From Anaerolineae bacterium (GTDB lineage Bacteria; Chloroflexota; Anaerolineae; Aggregatilineales; Phototrophicaceae): 56,267 bases of DNA. Positions within the stretch are counted from its first letter, which is position 1. Every line of letters begins with the position of its first letter. The notes beneath the pieces are model-generated. The model worked only from the letters and a program-made list of their open reading frames with translations. It was not told the DNA's origin and did no database searches. Made by a program: the position numbers and the translations under genes. Location of the stretch: assembly GCA_022843385.1 (NCBI GenBank), contig JALHNT010000046.1, positions 1 through 56,267 of the forward strand, in the 5' to 3' direction. Below, piece after piece: positions 16,767 through 24,225 of this stretch.

Positions 16767-16842
16767 TGGGGACGAGTCCTCTATGGTTGTTACCCATTTC
16801 CATTATAAATGACATCATCAGGTAAAAGGGTTAGCTTTGGCT

Positions 16843-16926
16843 ACCAGAGAAGGGCGGCAAGTCGACCTGGCGCGGGTCGGTCAACAGGTGGTGGCAGCCT
16901 ATGAGGGCAGTCTCACGGTAAAATAG
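16843..16926 (+). pseudogene. Remnant of a GT4 glycosyltransferase C-terminus
   Basis: This frame reads TREGRQVDLARVGQQVVAAY then EGSLTVK and a stop. The end of the intact GT4 gene at 15483 reads KARQQTWAHVGQQVVTAYER then GLTGQD. The shared VGQQVV-AYE--LT pattern at the same distance from a stop codon shows common origin. No start codon or upstream enzyme remains. The FtsH-like gene lies between the intact gene and this remnant. Confidence 0.7.
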
Positions 16927-16960
16927 CGGCATCGAACGCTCAATCATGATTCAGGAGCGC

Positions 16961-17965
16961 ATGATGACCGACGAAACTGTCTTTGAGATACGGAGTATTA
17001 CGTCTCTGGCTCTTAGTGAAGATGAAAGCCGAGTTGCTCTGGCTTATGTTGATACTGCTGATACGGTGTATAAATTGGAAAACATGCGATTCAGTATTGT
17101 TCAGCTCAGCACCGGCCAAGAGCAGCTATCGATCTCGATACCTGAGCATTTCACTATTGATGGCTTGTGGTGGCGCGCCAACGACACGGAACTGGTCGTC
17201 ATTTACGAGAACCGTATTGAGCGTTATGCGGCGCAGACGGGTGTCCGCCTGAGCGAGTCCATCCGCCCGTACTATTACATTTTCAAGCTGGGATTGCATC
17301 CCGATCGAGCGACGGTTGCTTTACTGACTAAGCGCAGGACGCCTGCGTTTGATGCTTATCTTGAGATCGTTGATGTTGTCACCGGCACGCAGCGGTACAG
17401 CATGGTGCTGCCTATTCCCTATGAGAAGGGTTTGAGTTGGATCGGTTGGAGCCGAGATGGCAATCGATTGGCTATTCTCAGCGAAACGGGCAAAGCGCTG
17501 ATCTATAACTGGAATGGCTCATCTCTTACTCTAGTGCGTGAATTTGTGTATGCCGTGCCTGATTGGCCGACCGATGGCGCATGGTCGCCGGATGGTCAGC
17601 AGTTAGCCATTACCGTCAACAGCGCGGGCAATTTGCGCGGGCTGTCGATCTATGATGTCAACACCGGAACGCTCTTGCGGCAACTCACCGACACATACAT
17701 TGACCGTATTCAATGGAGTGGCGAAACGAATCTGATTGCTGGCATTCTAAGAGGAGGTCTCACTTCCTATAGTTATCTGCGGGTACTCAACAGCACAACC
17801 GGCGCGACTGTCCAGGACTTTAACAACCCGACTCGCGGTGTATCTCGATTTGCCTGGAGTCGCAATGGTACGATCACGCTGGGCTACGCAATCGATTATG
17901 ACGATTGGGTGCAAAACCCCGATATTCCGCTGGTCGCCACCCAGCGCCCCAGCATCCTGCCGTGA
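16961..17965 (+). CDS. Beta-propeller (WD40/TolB-like) protein, no signal peptide
   Basis: A 334-residue protein of repeated beta-propeller blades, each with a W-S-x-D/N-G-type turn: SWIGWSRDGNRLAIL, GAWSPDGQQLAIT, IQWSGETNLIAGI, FAWSRNGTITLGY. No enzyme motif is seen; such proteins act as binding scaffolds. AGGAG at 16953 supports ATG 16961 or 16964. It is closely related to the next gene over its whole length (IDGLWWRANDTELVVIY is identical in both), so the pair is a tandem duplication. Unlike its sister it lacks an N-terminal signal peptide, so either it is cytoplasmic or its 5' end was lost. Confidence 0.7.
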   Translation: MMTDETVFEIRSITSLALSEDESRVALAYVDTADTVYKLENMRFSIVQLSTGQEQLSISIPEHFTIDGLWWRANDTELVVIYENRIERYAAQTGVRLSESIRPYYYIFKLGLHPDRATVALLTKRRTPAFDAYLEIVDVVTGTQRYSMVLPIPYEKGLSWIGWSRDGNRLAILSETGKALIYNWNGSSLTLVREFVYAVPDWPTDGAWSPDGQQLAITVNSAGNLRGLSIYDVNTGTLLRQLTDTYIDRIQWSGETNLIAGILRGGLTSYSYLRVLNSTTGATVQDFNNPTRGVSRFAWSRNGTITLGYAIDYDDWVQNPDIPLVATQRPSILP

Positions 17966-18009
17966 GGTGCGCTGTGTTGCCTCCCTGGTTGAAGTCAGGA
18001 GCTATTACG

Positions 18010-19092
18010 ATGAGATACTTGATACTACGATTCAAAATGGGGTTATGCCTGCTGTTCATCCTGTTCAGTTCAATGACGATCAAGGAGTACCTGATGGCAC
18101 AGCAGCCTGTGTTCGAAACCAGCAGGACATCAAGTATTGCCTGGAGTGAGAATGGGAATCGTATTGCGCTGGGTCTCTACGACCTGGCGGCTACCGAGTG
18201 GCGGATCGAAAACGTCCGCTTCAGCATCGTTCAGTCCAGTACCGGGCAAATCCAGATGTCGCTTGCCATTGACGAGCATGTCAGCATTGATGGCTTATGG
18301 TGGCGCGCCAATGACACTGAACTGGTCGTCATTTATGGCAACCGGATTGAACGATACAACACCCAGTCAGGCGTGCGCCTGAGCCAATGGACACGTCCCT
18401 ACTCGCTGGTCTATCGCTTGGGATCCCATCCGGATCGGGCAACTGTGGCCTTGTTAACGGAGCGCGGATCTCCATCTAGAGATTACTATCTGGAAGTTGT
18501 AGATGTCGTCACAGGCGCTCAACGCTCCAGTTTAGTGCTGCCGATCCCTTACAGTCAGGCGGTAGACTGGGTAGGCTGGAGTCCAGATGGCAGCCGGCTG
18601 GCGATCCTCAGCGGAACCGGCAAGGCGCTGATCTATGGCTGGAATGGCTCAACATTGAGTTTCCAGCGCGAGTTCACTTATGCGTTGCCTGAGTATTACA
18701 CCTGGGGAGCATGGTCGCCTAACAGCCAGCAGTTAGCCATCACCATCGATAGTAGCGGCAATCCGCCAGGCCTGTCGGTATATGATGTCAACACCGGAAC
18801 GTTCTTGAGGCAACTGACCAATATCCGAATCGAGCATATCCAGTGGAGTCCTGAGACCAATCTAATTGCGGGGATTGTGTGGAACAATCTGGGTCCCAAT
18901 TATGTGCGGATATTCGACAGTACAACCGGCGTAACCGTTCAGGATTTCACCAGACTTCCAGTTGGGATATATAGTTTTGCCTGGAGTAAAAATGGCACTC
19001 TGGTCTTCGGCTACGACGTCGAATATGAGGAGTGGCTGCAAAACCCTAATTCTCCACTTGTCACCACCCAACGACTCAACATCCTGCCGTGA
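18010..19092 (+). CDS. Beta-propeller protein with signal peptide (tandem paralogue)
   Basis: A 360-residue paralogue of the preceding protein, with the same blades (VGWSPDGSRLAIL, GAWSPNSQQLAIT, IQWSPETNLIAGI, FAWSKNGTLVFGY) and the same C-terminal TTQRLNILP ending. The N-terminus MRYLILRFKMGLCLLFILFS is a signal peptide or membrane anchor, so this copy is exported. The open frame extends upstream to 17905 in another frame of the previous gene; ATG 18010 is chosen because the signal sequence starts there. The function is not known. Confidence 0.7.
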   Translation: MRYLILRFKMGLCLLFILFSSMTIKEYLMAQQPVFETSRTSSIAWSENGNRIALGLYDLAATEWRIENVRFSIVQSSTGQIQMSLAIDEHVSIDGLWWRANDTELVVIYGNRIERYNTQSGVRLSQWTRPYSLVYRLGSHPDRATVALLTERGSPSRDYYLEVVDVVTGAQRSSLVLPIPYSQAVDWVGWSPDGSRLAILSGTGKALIYGWNGSTLSFQREFTYALPEYYTWGAWSPNSQQLAITIDSSGNPPGLSVYDVNTGTFLRQLTNIRIEHIQWSPETNLIAGIVWNNLGPNYVRIFDSTTGVTVQDFTRLPVGIYSFAWSKNGTLVFGYDVEYEEWLQNPNSPLVTTQRLNILP

Positions 19093-19164
19093 CGCTGGGG
19101 GTATGAGGTGACGGTGTATAATCAAGTGGTCAGGGCAAGGTGATTGCGCTCAGGAGAAGGTGAC

Positions 19165-19392
19165 ATGATTAAGATGACGATGGTAGAAGCGCAGGAACAT
19201 CTGGCTGATCTGATCAACCACGCGCTTAACGACGAGCCGGTTTTCATTCTGCTGGATGATGATCGGGCAGTGATGCTGATGCCGGCGCATATCGGCAAGG
19301 GATACGGCGCGGTCAACAAGGTGGATGGATCAATCTGGATGTCGGATGATTTCGATGAGCCGCTTGAGGATTTCAAAGCATACATGGAATGA
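19165..19392 (+). CDS. Phd/YefM-like antitoxin
   Basis: A 75-residue protein beginning MIKMTMVEAQEHLADLINHA, the typical N-terminal DNA-binding segment of Phd/YefM antitoxins (T-x2-E-A-x2-x-L), followed by EPVFILLDDDRAVMLMP and an acidic toxin-binding tail (SDDFDEPLEDFKAYME). The ATG at 19165 follows AGGAGAAGG by about 6 nt. Its stop overlaps the PIN toxin start by 4 nt. It should neutralise that toxin and repress the operon. A TATAAT at 19117-19122 may be its -10 box, although no -35 is visible. Confidence 0.85.
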   Translation: MIKMTMVEAQEHLADLINHALNDEPVFILLDDDRAVMLMPAHIGKGYGAVNKVDGSIWMSDDFDEPLEDFKAYME

Positions 19393-19775
19393 AGCTGTTA
19401 CTTGATACCCACATATTCCTGTGGTACGTCCAGAACAATAGTCAGCTATCCCAGAACGCCAAAACGCTGATCCAGTCAAGCGGCAATGAACCGATTGTGC
19501 ATATTGCCAGCGTATGGGAAATGGGTATCAAGCTCAGCCTGGGAAAACTCGACATACCCCGTCCTATTTCTGCGTTCGTCAGAGCGCGCATGGGCATACA
19601 CAATATACGTCTGGCTGCCATGACGATTGACCAGATCGAGGTTGTCAGCCAATTGCCATTTTATCATCGCGACCCATTTGACCGTCTGTTGATTGCTTAC
19701 TGTATTGTTGAAGGCATTCCGCTTATCAGCGTCGATTCGGCTTTTGATGCCTATCCAATCACTCGCTTATGGTAA
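19389..19775 (+). CDS. PIN-domain toxin (VapC-like), partner of Phd
   Basis: A 128-residue PIN protein with KLLLDTHIFLWYV at the N-terminus, SVWEMGIKLSLGKL in the middle, HRDPFDRLLIAYCIVEGIPL and SVDSAFDAYPI at the C-terminus. These are the four acidic positions of the Phd-coupled PIN subgroup. It is a predicted ribonuclease toxin, co-translated with the antitoxin through an ATGA overlap. The next gene, a flippase, may start inside its last codons, so the module could be transcribed with glycan export. Confidence 0.9.
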   Translation: MKLLLDTHIFLWYVQNNSQLSQNAKTLIQSSGNEPIVHIASVWEMGIKLSLGKLDIPRPISAFVRARMGIHNIRLAAMTIDQIEVVSQLPFYHRDPFDRLLIAYCIVEGIPLISVDSAFDAYPITRLW

Positions 19776-21202
19776 GCGCAATCCCTATGCTGACTGAACG
19801 GCTGCGCGGCTTCTTCCGGCGCAAGTTTGTGCGCGATACCCTCATCCTGCAAATCGGCAAGGTGGGCATCACCGGGCTGACCTTCCTCTCGTCGGCGCTG
19901 GTGTGGCGGCTGCTGGGTGCCGAGCGCTACGGCATCTGGGCGGTGGCGAATTCCTACTTCACCCTGTGGCAGATGCTCAACCTGACCGGTCTGTTCGCCA
20001 GCGTCGGGACGCAGTTGCCGATGGCGGTGGGGGCGAAGGATGCCGGCGAAATCCTCAATCTGCTGGCGGCTTATGTCAAGGTGGCGCTGTTGTGGAGCCT
20101 GTTCCTGCTGACCGCGCTGCTCCTGGTCGGCCCGCCCATCGCCGGGCTGCTCTACGGGGGTGATGAACGCATCGGCTGGTTGGCTGCCGGGCTAGCGCTG
20201 ACGGTGCTGCCGGATATGCTCTACAGTCTGGTCATCCTCGCGCTGCAAAGCCAGCGGGCGATGCGCCAGTTCGCCATCCTGCAAAACATCAATCAAGCGA
20301 TGCTGCTGCTGTGCATCGTGGTCGCCTTGCTCATCCAGCCGACGCCAGAGAGTCTGGTGGTCGCCCGGTTGACCTACTCGCTCTCGACGCTGCTGGTCGC
20401 GCTCGGCTTTTATCAACGGCTGCGGGCGGCGCATCCGGCGGCCTTCCCTTCGATCTGGGCCGTGCTGGGTCATCTCCGGCGGGTCGGGCTGCGCCGCTAC
20501 CTGGGTTTCGGCTTCCTCAACGCTGTCGATAAACAGATCGCCGCGCTCTTCACCGAACTGCCGCTGCAACTGGTGGGCATCTTCATTGGCAAGACGGCCG
20601 CCGGGTATCTGGAACTGGGCTACAAAGCGCTGACTCTGCCGGCACTGTTCACCTCAGCCGTGTTCGATAATCTCCAGGCCGCCGTGCCACAGGCCGTCGG
20701 ACGGCGCGATTTTGTCACACTGCGGCGCAACCTGTGGCGGGTGCTGGGGGTGATGGCCGTGGGGGCAGTCGGCTTCTACGCCGTCTTCGCCCTGCTGGTC
20801 CCGGTCATCATCCCGCTGCTGTTCGACCAGTCGGCGCTGCCAGCCGTGCCGGTGGTGCTGACGCTGACGGTGCTGGGCGTGGTGACGACAATCGGGGGAA
20901 TCTTCGGCCCGGTCTACCGCGCCCTCGATCTGATGCGCCCGGTGATCGCCATCAAGATTATCAGCCTGCTGCTGGTGATCCTACCTGGCTATGTCCTGCT
21001 GCAACAGCCAGCCTTCACCCTGCCAACCCTGTGGCTGGAGACGATGCTCACGCCGTCCCCGCTCGCGCTGCTGATCGAGCAGCAGGGGGTGTTGATCGGG
21101 GCGTGGATGGTGAATGGGCTGCTGACGCTCTCGGTGCTGCTGACGGCGCTGGTGTCGCTGCGGGCGCTGGCGCGGCTGGGGAAAACAAAAACGCCTGAAT
21201 AG
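19769..21202 (+). CDS. Wzx-like lipid-linked oligosaccharide flippase
   Basis: A 477-residue protein with about 12-14 hydrophobic helices and the start typical of polysaccharide transporters: FVRDTLILQIGKVGITGLTF, then SALVWRLLGAERYGIWAVANS. The family moves undecaprenyl-linked oligosaccharides across the membrane. ATG 19769 overlaps the PIN gene stop; ATG 19787 (MLTERLRGFF) is equally possible and neither has a good ribosome site. It belongs with the glycosyltransferases elsewhere in the window, though no polymerase is seen nearby. The stop lies inside a hairpin that serves as terminator for the convergent gene. Confidence 0.85.
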   Translation: MVSAIPMLTERLRGFFRRKFVRDTLILQIGKVGITGLTFLSSALVWRLLGAERYGIWAVANSYFTLWQMLNLTGLFASVGTQLPMAVGAKDAGEILNLLAAYVKVALLWSLFLLTALLLVGPPIAGLLYGGDERIGWLAAGLALTVLPDMLYSLVILALQSQRAMRQFAILQNINQAMLLLCIVVALLIQPTPESLVVARLTYSLSTLLVALGFYQRLRAAHPAAFPSIWAVLGHLRRVGLRRYLGFGFLNAVDKQIAALFTELPLQLVGIFIGKTAAGYLELGYKALTLPALFTSAVFDNLQAAVPQAVGRRDFVTLRRNLWRVLGVMAVGAVGFYAVFALLVPVIIPLLFDQSALPAVPVVLTLTVLGVVTTIGGIFGPVYRALDLMRPVIAIKIISLLLVILPGYVLLQQPAFTLPTLWLETMLTPSPLALLIEQQGVLIGAWMVNGLLTLSVLLTALVSLRALARLGKTKTPE

Positions 21203-21210
21203 TCAGGCGC
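21182..21210 (-). terminator. Rho-independent terminator of the YgaP-like gene
   Basis: On the minus strand the stem CGCCTGA/TCAGGCG with a 4-nt loop is followed by TTTTTGTTTT. It overlaps the end of the convergent flippase gene (stop at 21200-21202). Confidence 0.8.
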
Positions 21211-21234
21211 TTCTGTTGATGATGGTGGAAAAAA

Positions 21235-21432
21235 CTAACTCTTGGCGGTATTGACCGGGCAGGTGCGGATGCCGAACAGGCTGTATGCTGGACACCAGCC
21301 GATCAGCGCTGTGCCGAAGGGGATGATCGCCAGGACGGCCAGCCAGCTCTGGGCAGCGATGCCTACCGCCAGGATCACGATCCCCAGGACGATGCGGATG
21401 ATGCGGTCGATGTTACCTACGTTGCGGTTCAT
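21235..21432 (-). CDS. YgaP-like (DUF2892) small membrane protein
   Basis: A 65-residue protein with two hydrophobic helices. It begins MNRNVGNIDRIIRIVLGI, the hallmark of DUF2892/YgaP transmembrane domains, and has the conserved GWCPAYSLFGIRTCP near the end. No rhodanese domain is attached. AGAGGAG lies about 7 nt before the ATG. It is a single-gene unit ending in a clear terminator. Function of the stand-alone domain is not established. Confidence 0.9.
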   Translation of the reverse strand: MNRNVGNIDRIIRIVLGIVILAVGIAAQSWLAVLAIIPFGTALIGWCPAYSLFGIRTCPVNTAKS

Positions 21433-21637
21433 GTTGGGTCTCCTCTTTGTACTGATAATCTTTCGTTCCGTTCTGTCTATTGGATGCTGCCGCGAGACCC
21501 ATTTTTACGGCAGTTTAGGGTGTCATTCGTCATCAAAAGCCGGTGACATCTGACAGGTGAACAGGTTGACGGCGAACCTGTCGGCAACTAGAAGCTGGGT
21601 TATGATAGAACCACAATCCAATGAGTGAGGGGGTAGT

Positions 21638-22150
21638 ATGGGCGCAGAAGACCACCGCGAAAAGGCCGGGAAAGGGCCAGTGACCGTGGCGATTGTCACC
21701 GTCAGCGATAGCCGCACACCGGAGACCGATCAGAATCGCCAGTATATCGAAGGGCGCATGGCTGAACTGGGGCATACCGTCGCCGCATACCGGCTCATCA
21801 AGGATGAACCGGATCAGGTGGCGCAGGTGTTGGAAGAGTTAACGGCTATGCCTGGTGTACAGATCGTGCTGTTCAACGGCGGCACTGGCATCAGCCCGCG
21901 TGATACCACGTTTGATGTCGTCAGCCGCTATCTGCAAAAGACGCTGCCGGGCTTCGGCGAATTGTTCCGCATGTTGAGTTATGCCGAGGTCGGCGCAGCC
22001 GCTATGTTCAGCCGCGCCACTGGCGGGGTGTATAACCAGACGCTGGTGTTCTCCATGCCCGGCAGCCCGAACGCGGTGCAGGTCGCGCTGGAGAAGCTCA
22101 TTATCCCGGAGATCAATCACCTCGCCTGGGAGATCGCCCGCAAGGGGTAG
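21638..22150 (+). CDS. moaB: MoaB/MogA-type molybdopterin biosynthesis protein
   Basis: A 170-residue member of the MoaB/Mog group, which adenylates molybdopterin before metal insertion. Visible motifs are AIVTVSDSRTPETD at the N-terminus, LFNGGTGISPRDTT (nucleotide loop with the conserved TG-S-RD) and FSMPGSPNAVQVALEKLIIP near the C-terminus. Length is normal. GAGGGGG lies 4-5 nt before the ATG. No other molybdenum-cofactor gene is in the window. Confidence 0.9.
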   Translation: MGAEDHREKAGKGPVTVAIVTVSDSRTPETDQNRQYIEGRMAELGHTVAAYRLIKDEPDQVAQVLEELTAMPGVQIVLFNGGTGISPRDTTFDVVSRYLQKTLPGFGELFRMLSYAEVGAAAMFSRATGGVYNQTLVFSMPGSPNAVQVALEKLIIPEINHLAWEIARKG

Positions 22151-22235
22151 TCAGGGGTCTGATCGCGTGATTCGGCCTGATTACGAAAACGACCTACAAT
22201 GAGCGCAGGGATTTCTGCACACTAGGAGCAGGCTG

Positions 22236-22685
22236 ATGGATGCGCTCATTCCAGTGATTGTCACATTCGTGATTCTGCTGATCGCTTTTGTCGCGGTCGG
22301 TTTTTTTCTGCGCCGTCTGGCGACGCAGAATGAGGCAGCGGCACGGGCGAAGTATCCGGCGGCCCGGCTGGTGGTGCCGGATGCTGTCTTCTTTGGGCAA
22401 GAGTCGCGCGGTATGGCGCAGTTACGCGGCAACGGAACGCTGGTCATCAGCGACAGCGAACTGTACTTCCGCAAATGGGTGCCGTTGACCGAATACACCA
22501 TTCCGCTCAATCGCATCGAATCGATTGAGTCCCCCAAAGTTTATCTCGGCAAAAGCTATGGACGCCCGCTGCTGAAGATCAATTATCGCCGCGAGGATGG
22601 GCAGTCCGACTCGATGGGCTGGTATGTTCCCGATGTCGAGTCGGTACGGGGACAAGTGGATGTGGCGCGCGGTGTTCAATCCTGA
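22236..22685 (+). CDS. Single-pass membrane protein with PH-like domain
   Basis: A 149-residue protein with an N-terminal membrane helix (residues 4-26, IPVIVTFVILLIAFVAVGFF) and a cytoplasmic beta-rich domain. GNGTLVISDSELYFRKWVP, then PLNRIESIESPKVYLGK and PLLKINYRREDG resemble a bacterial PH-like fold. AGGAG lies about 7 nt upstream of the ATG. The function is unknown. The 3' end faces the SDR gene. Confidence 0.55.
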   Translation: MDALIPVIVTFVILLIAFVAVGFFLRRLATQNEAAARAKYPAARLVVPDAVFFGQESRGMAQLRGNGTLVISDSELYFRKWVPLTEYTIPLNRIESIESPKVYLGKSYGRPLLKINYRREDGQSDSMGWYVPDVESVRGQVDVARGVQS

Positions 22686-22691
22686 TGGCGA

Positions 22692-23483
22692 TCAATGCCC
22701 GGCGCGGGATTGCATGTTCATGATGATGCGGGTTGCCATGCCACGCGGGACGAAGCGCGGCAGCAGTACGCCGGTTTTATTGAACAGACCGGGGACGACG
22801 ATGGTCTTGCCCTGCTTCATTCCCTGTATTCCGGCCTGAACCACCTCGGCGGCGCTCATCATGAACCGGGCCAGGGTGGTCACCAGTTTGGAGTCTTCCA
22901 TATCCGCCCGTTTCTGAAAGCCGGATTTCGTCGGCCCAGGGCAGAGCGCCGTCACCGTCACGCCGGTGCCATCCAGTTCACGCGCCAGCGCTTCGCTGAA
23001 GGAGAGGACATAGGCTTTGCTGGCATAATAGACCGCCATCAGTGGGCCGGGCTGGAACGAAGCGGTAGAGGCGACGTTGACGATTTGCCCGCTGCGCCGT
23101 TCGACCATCGGCTTGACAAAGAGCTTGCTCAACAGCGTCAGCGCCATGATGTTGACCTGCATCATCTGTAATTCATCCTCCAGCTTCGTCTCAGTGGCGA
23201 AGTGTCCAAAAGCGGCGAAACCGGCATTGTTGACCAGCACTTCAATCGGCGTGTCTTTCAGCGCGTCGAAGATTTCCTGCGGCGCGTTGAGCTGCGTCAG
23301 GTCTTTCGCCAGCACCGTCGCCTGTACCCTGTGTTTGCTTTGCAGTTCGGTCGCCAGCTCGCGCAGCTTGCCTTCGCTCCGTGCCACCAGCACCAGATTG
23401 TAACCGGATTGCGCCAGTTGTCGGGCGAACTCCAGGCCGATGCCGCTGGATGCTCCGGTCACGAGTGCCGTCTTGTTTGCCAT
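22692..23483 (-). CDS. Short-chain dehydrogenase/reductase (DltE/YqjQ-like)
   Basis: A 263-residue classical SDR. The cofactor motif is TGASSGIGLEFARQLA, followed by VARSEGKLRELA, which favours NADP. The structural NNAGFAAFG is present; the catalytic part is Ser in VASTAS, YYASKAYV (Tyr and Lys), and PG in LCPGPTKS. ATG 23483 is chosen since GAGGG lies 7 nt upstream; the longer frame from 23507 lacks one. It is divergent from the TetR gene, with fully overlapping promoters, so TetR control is likely. The substrate is unknown. Confidence 0.9.
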   Translation of the reverse strand: MANKTALVTGASSGIGLEFARQLAQSGYNLVLVARSEGKLRELATELQSKHRVQATVLAKDLTQLNAPQEIFDALKDTPIEVLVNNAGFAAFGHFATETKLEDELQMMQVNIMALTLLSKLFVKPMVERRSGQIVNVASTASFQPGPLMAVYYASKAYVLSFSEALARELDGTGVTVTALCPGPTKSGFQKRADMEDSKLVTTLARFMMSAAEVVQAGIQGMKQGKTIVVPGLFNKTGVLLPRFVPRGMATRIIMNMQSRAGH

Positions 23484-23519
23484 GGATAATCCCTCTTTCG
23501 CGTTCATTTCGTTCGTTAG

Positions 23520-23548
23520 TTGACATCATGTACGCTATATACGATAAT
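23520..23548 (+). promoter_or_regulatory. Sigma70-type promoter of the TetR gene
   Basis: A perfect TTGACA at 23520-23525 and GATAAT at 23543-23548 are separated by 17 nt. The start site would fall near 23555, upstream of either TetR start. The -10 box overlaps the -10 of the divergent SDR promoter. Confidence 0.75.
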
Positions 23549-23568
23549 CGAATTACAACGGGTGTCAA
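23541..23568 (-). promoter_or_regulatory. Probable promoter of the SDR gene
   Basis: On the minus strand TTGACA (23563-23568) and TATCGT (23541-23546) are separated by 16 nt. The site interlocks with the plus-strand promoter, so one bound repressor could block both. Confidence 0.5.
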
Positions 23569-23613
23569 TCACCAGTTCGGATGACCTGTACGGTTATAGA
23601 TGGATGTCTACTC

Positions 23614-24222
23614 ATGTTGACTCAAGTGTCTGTGGAAGAAGTGAAACTGGATCGTCGTCAGCAGCGGACGCGGCGGATGCTGCGCGATGCCCTCATCAGC
23701 CTGATCGTCGAACGCGGTTTCGACAGCCTGACCATTCAGGACATCACTGACCGGGCAGACTTACGGCGCGCCACCTTTTATCTGCATTACGCCACCAAAG
23801 AAGAATTGCTCATGACGGTGCTGCGCGAAACCTTCGATGAACTGGTGCAGCAGATGGAACCGCTGCGGCAGGCCGATGCGCTGGGGGGCAAGACCCAGGT
23901 GGAAACTTACGCTGTGATGCTGCGCCATGTCGCCGAGAATGCCCACCTGTATTCGGTCATCCTGGGCGGGCAGGGCGGAGCCGCCATCGCTCGTAGTATC
24001 CGCGAGTATCTGGCTGGACATGTGCTGTACGCGCTGGGACGGCTGCCACCGGCTGATCTGAAGCTGCCGCCGGAGGTGCTGGCGAATTATATCGCTGGGA
24101 CGGAACTGAGCCTGATCTCATGGTGGCTGGAGGCCGGGCAGCCCTATCCGCCGGATGCGATGGCACCGATGCTTCAGCAGCTTATCCTGCATGGTGTACA
24201 GAGCAGCGTCGCACTCAGATAG
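23614..24222 (+). CDS. TetR-family transcriptional regulator
   Basis: About 202 residues. The helix-turn-helix is LRDALISLIVERGFDSLTIQ, then DITDRADLRRATFYLHYATK, the TetR signature, followed by an all-helical ligand domain similar to TetR_C proteins (RSIREYLAGHV, SLISWWLEAGQPYPPDAMAP). It likely represses itself and the divergent SDR gene. ATG 23614 is chosen; ATG 23581 and GTG 23641 are alternatives, and no strong ribosome site decides among them. It ends 3 nt before the convergent histidine kinase. Confidence 0.9.
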   Translation: MLTQVSVEEVKLDRRQQRTRRMLRDALISLIVERGFDSLTIQDITDRADLRRATFYLHYATKEELLMTVLRETFDELVQQMEPLRQADALGGKTQVETYAVMLRHVAENAHLYSVILGGQGGAAIARSIREYLAGHVLYALGRLPPADLKLPPEVLANYIAGTELSLISWWLEAGQPYPPDAMAPMLQQLILHGVQSSVALR

Positions 24223-24225
24223 AAT

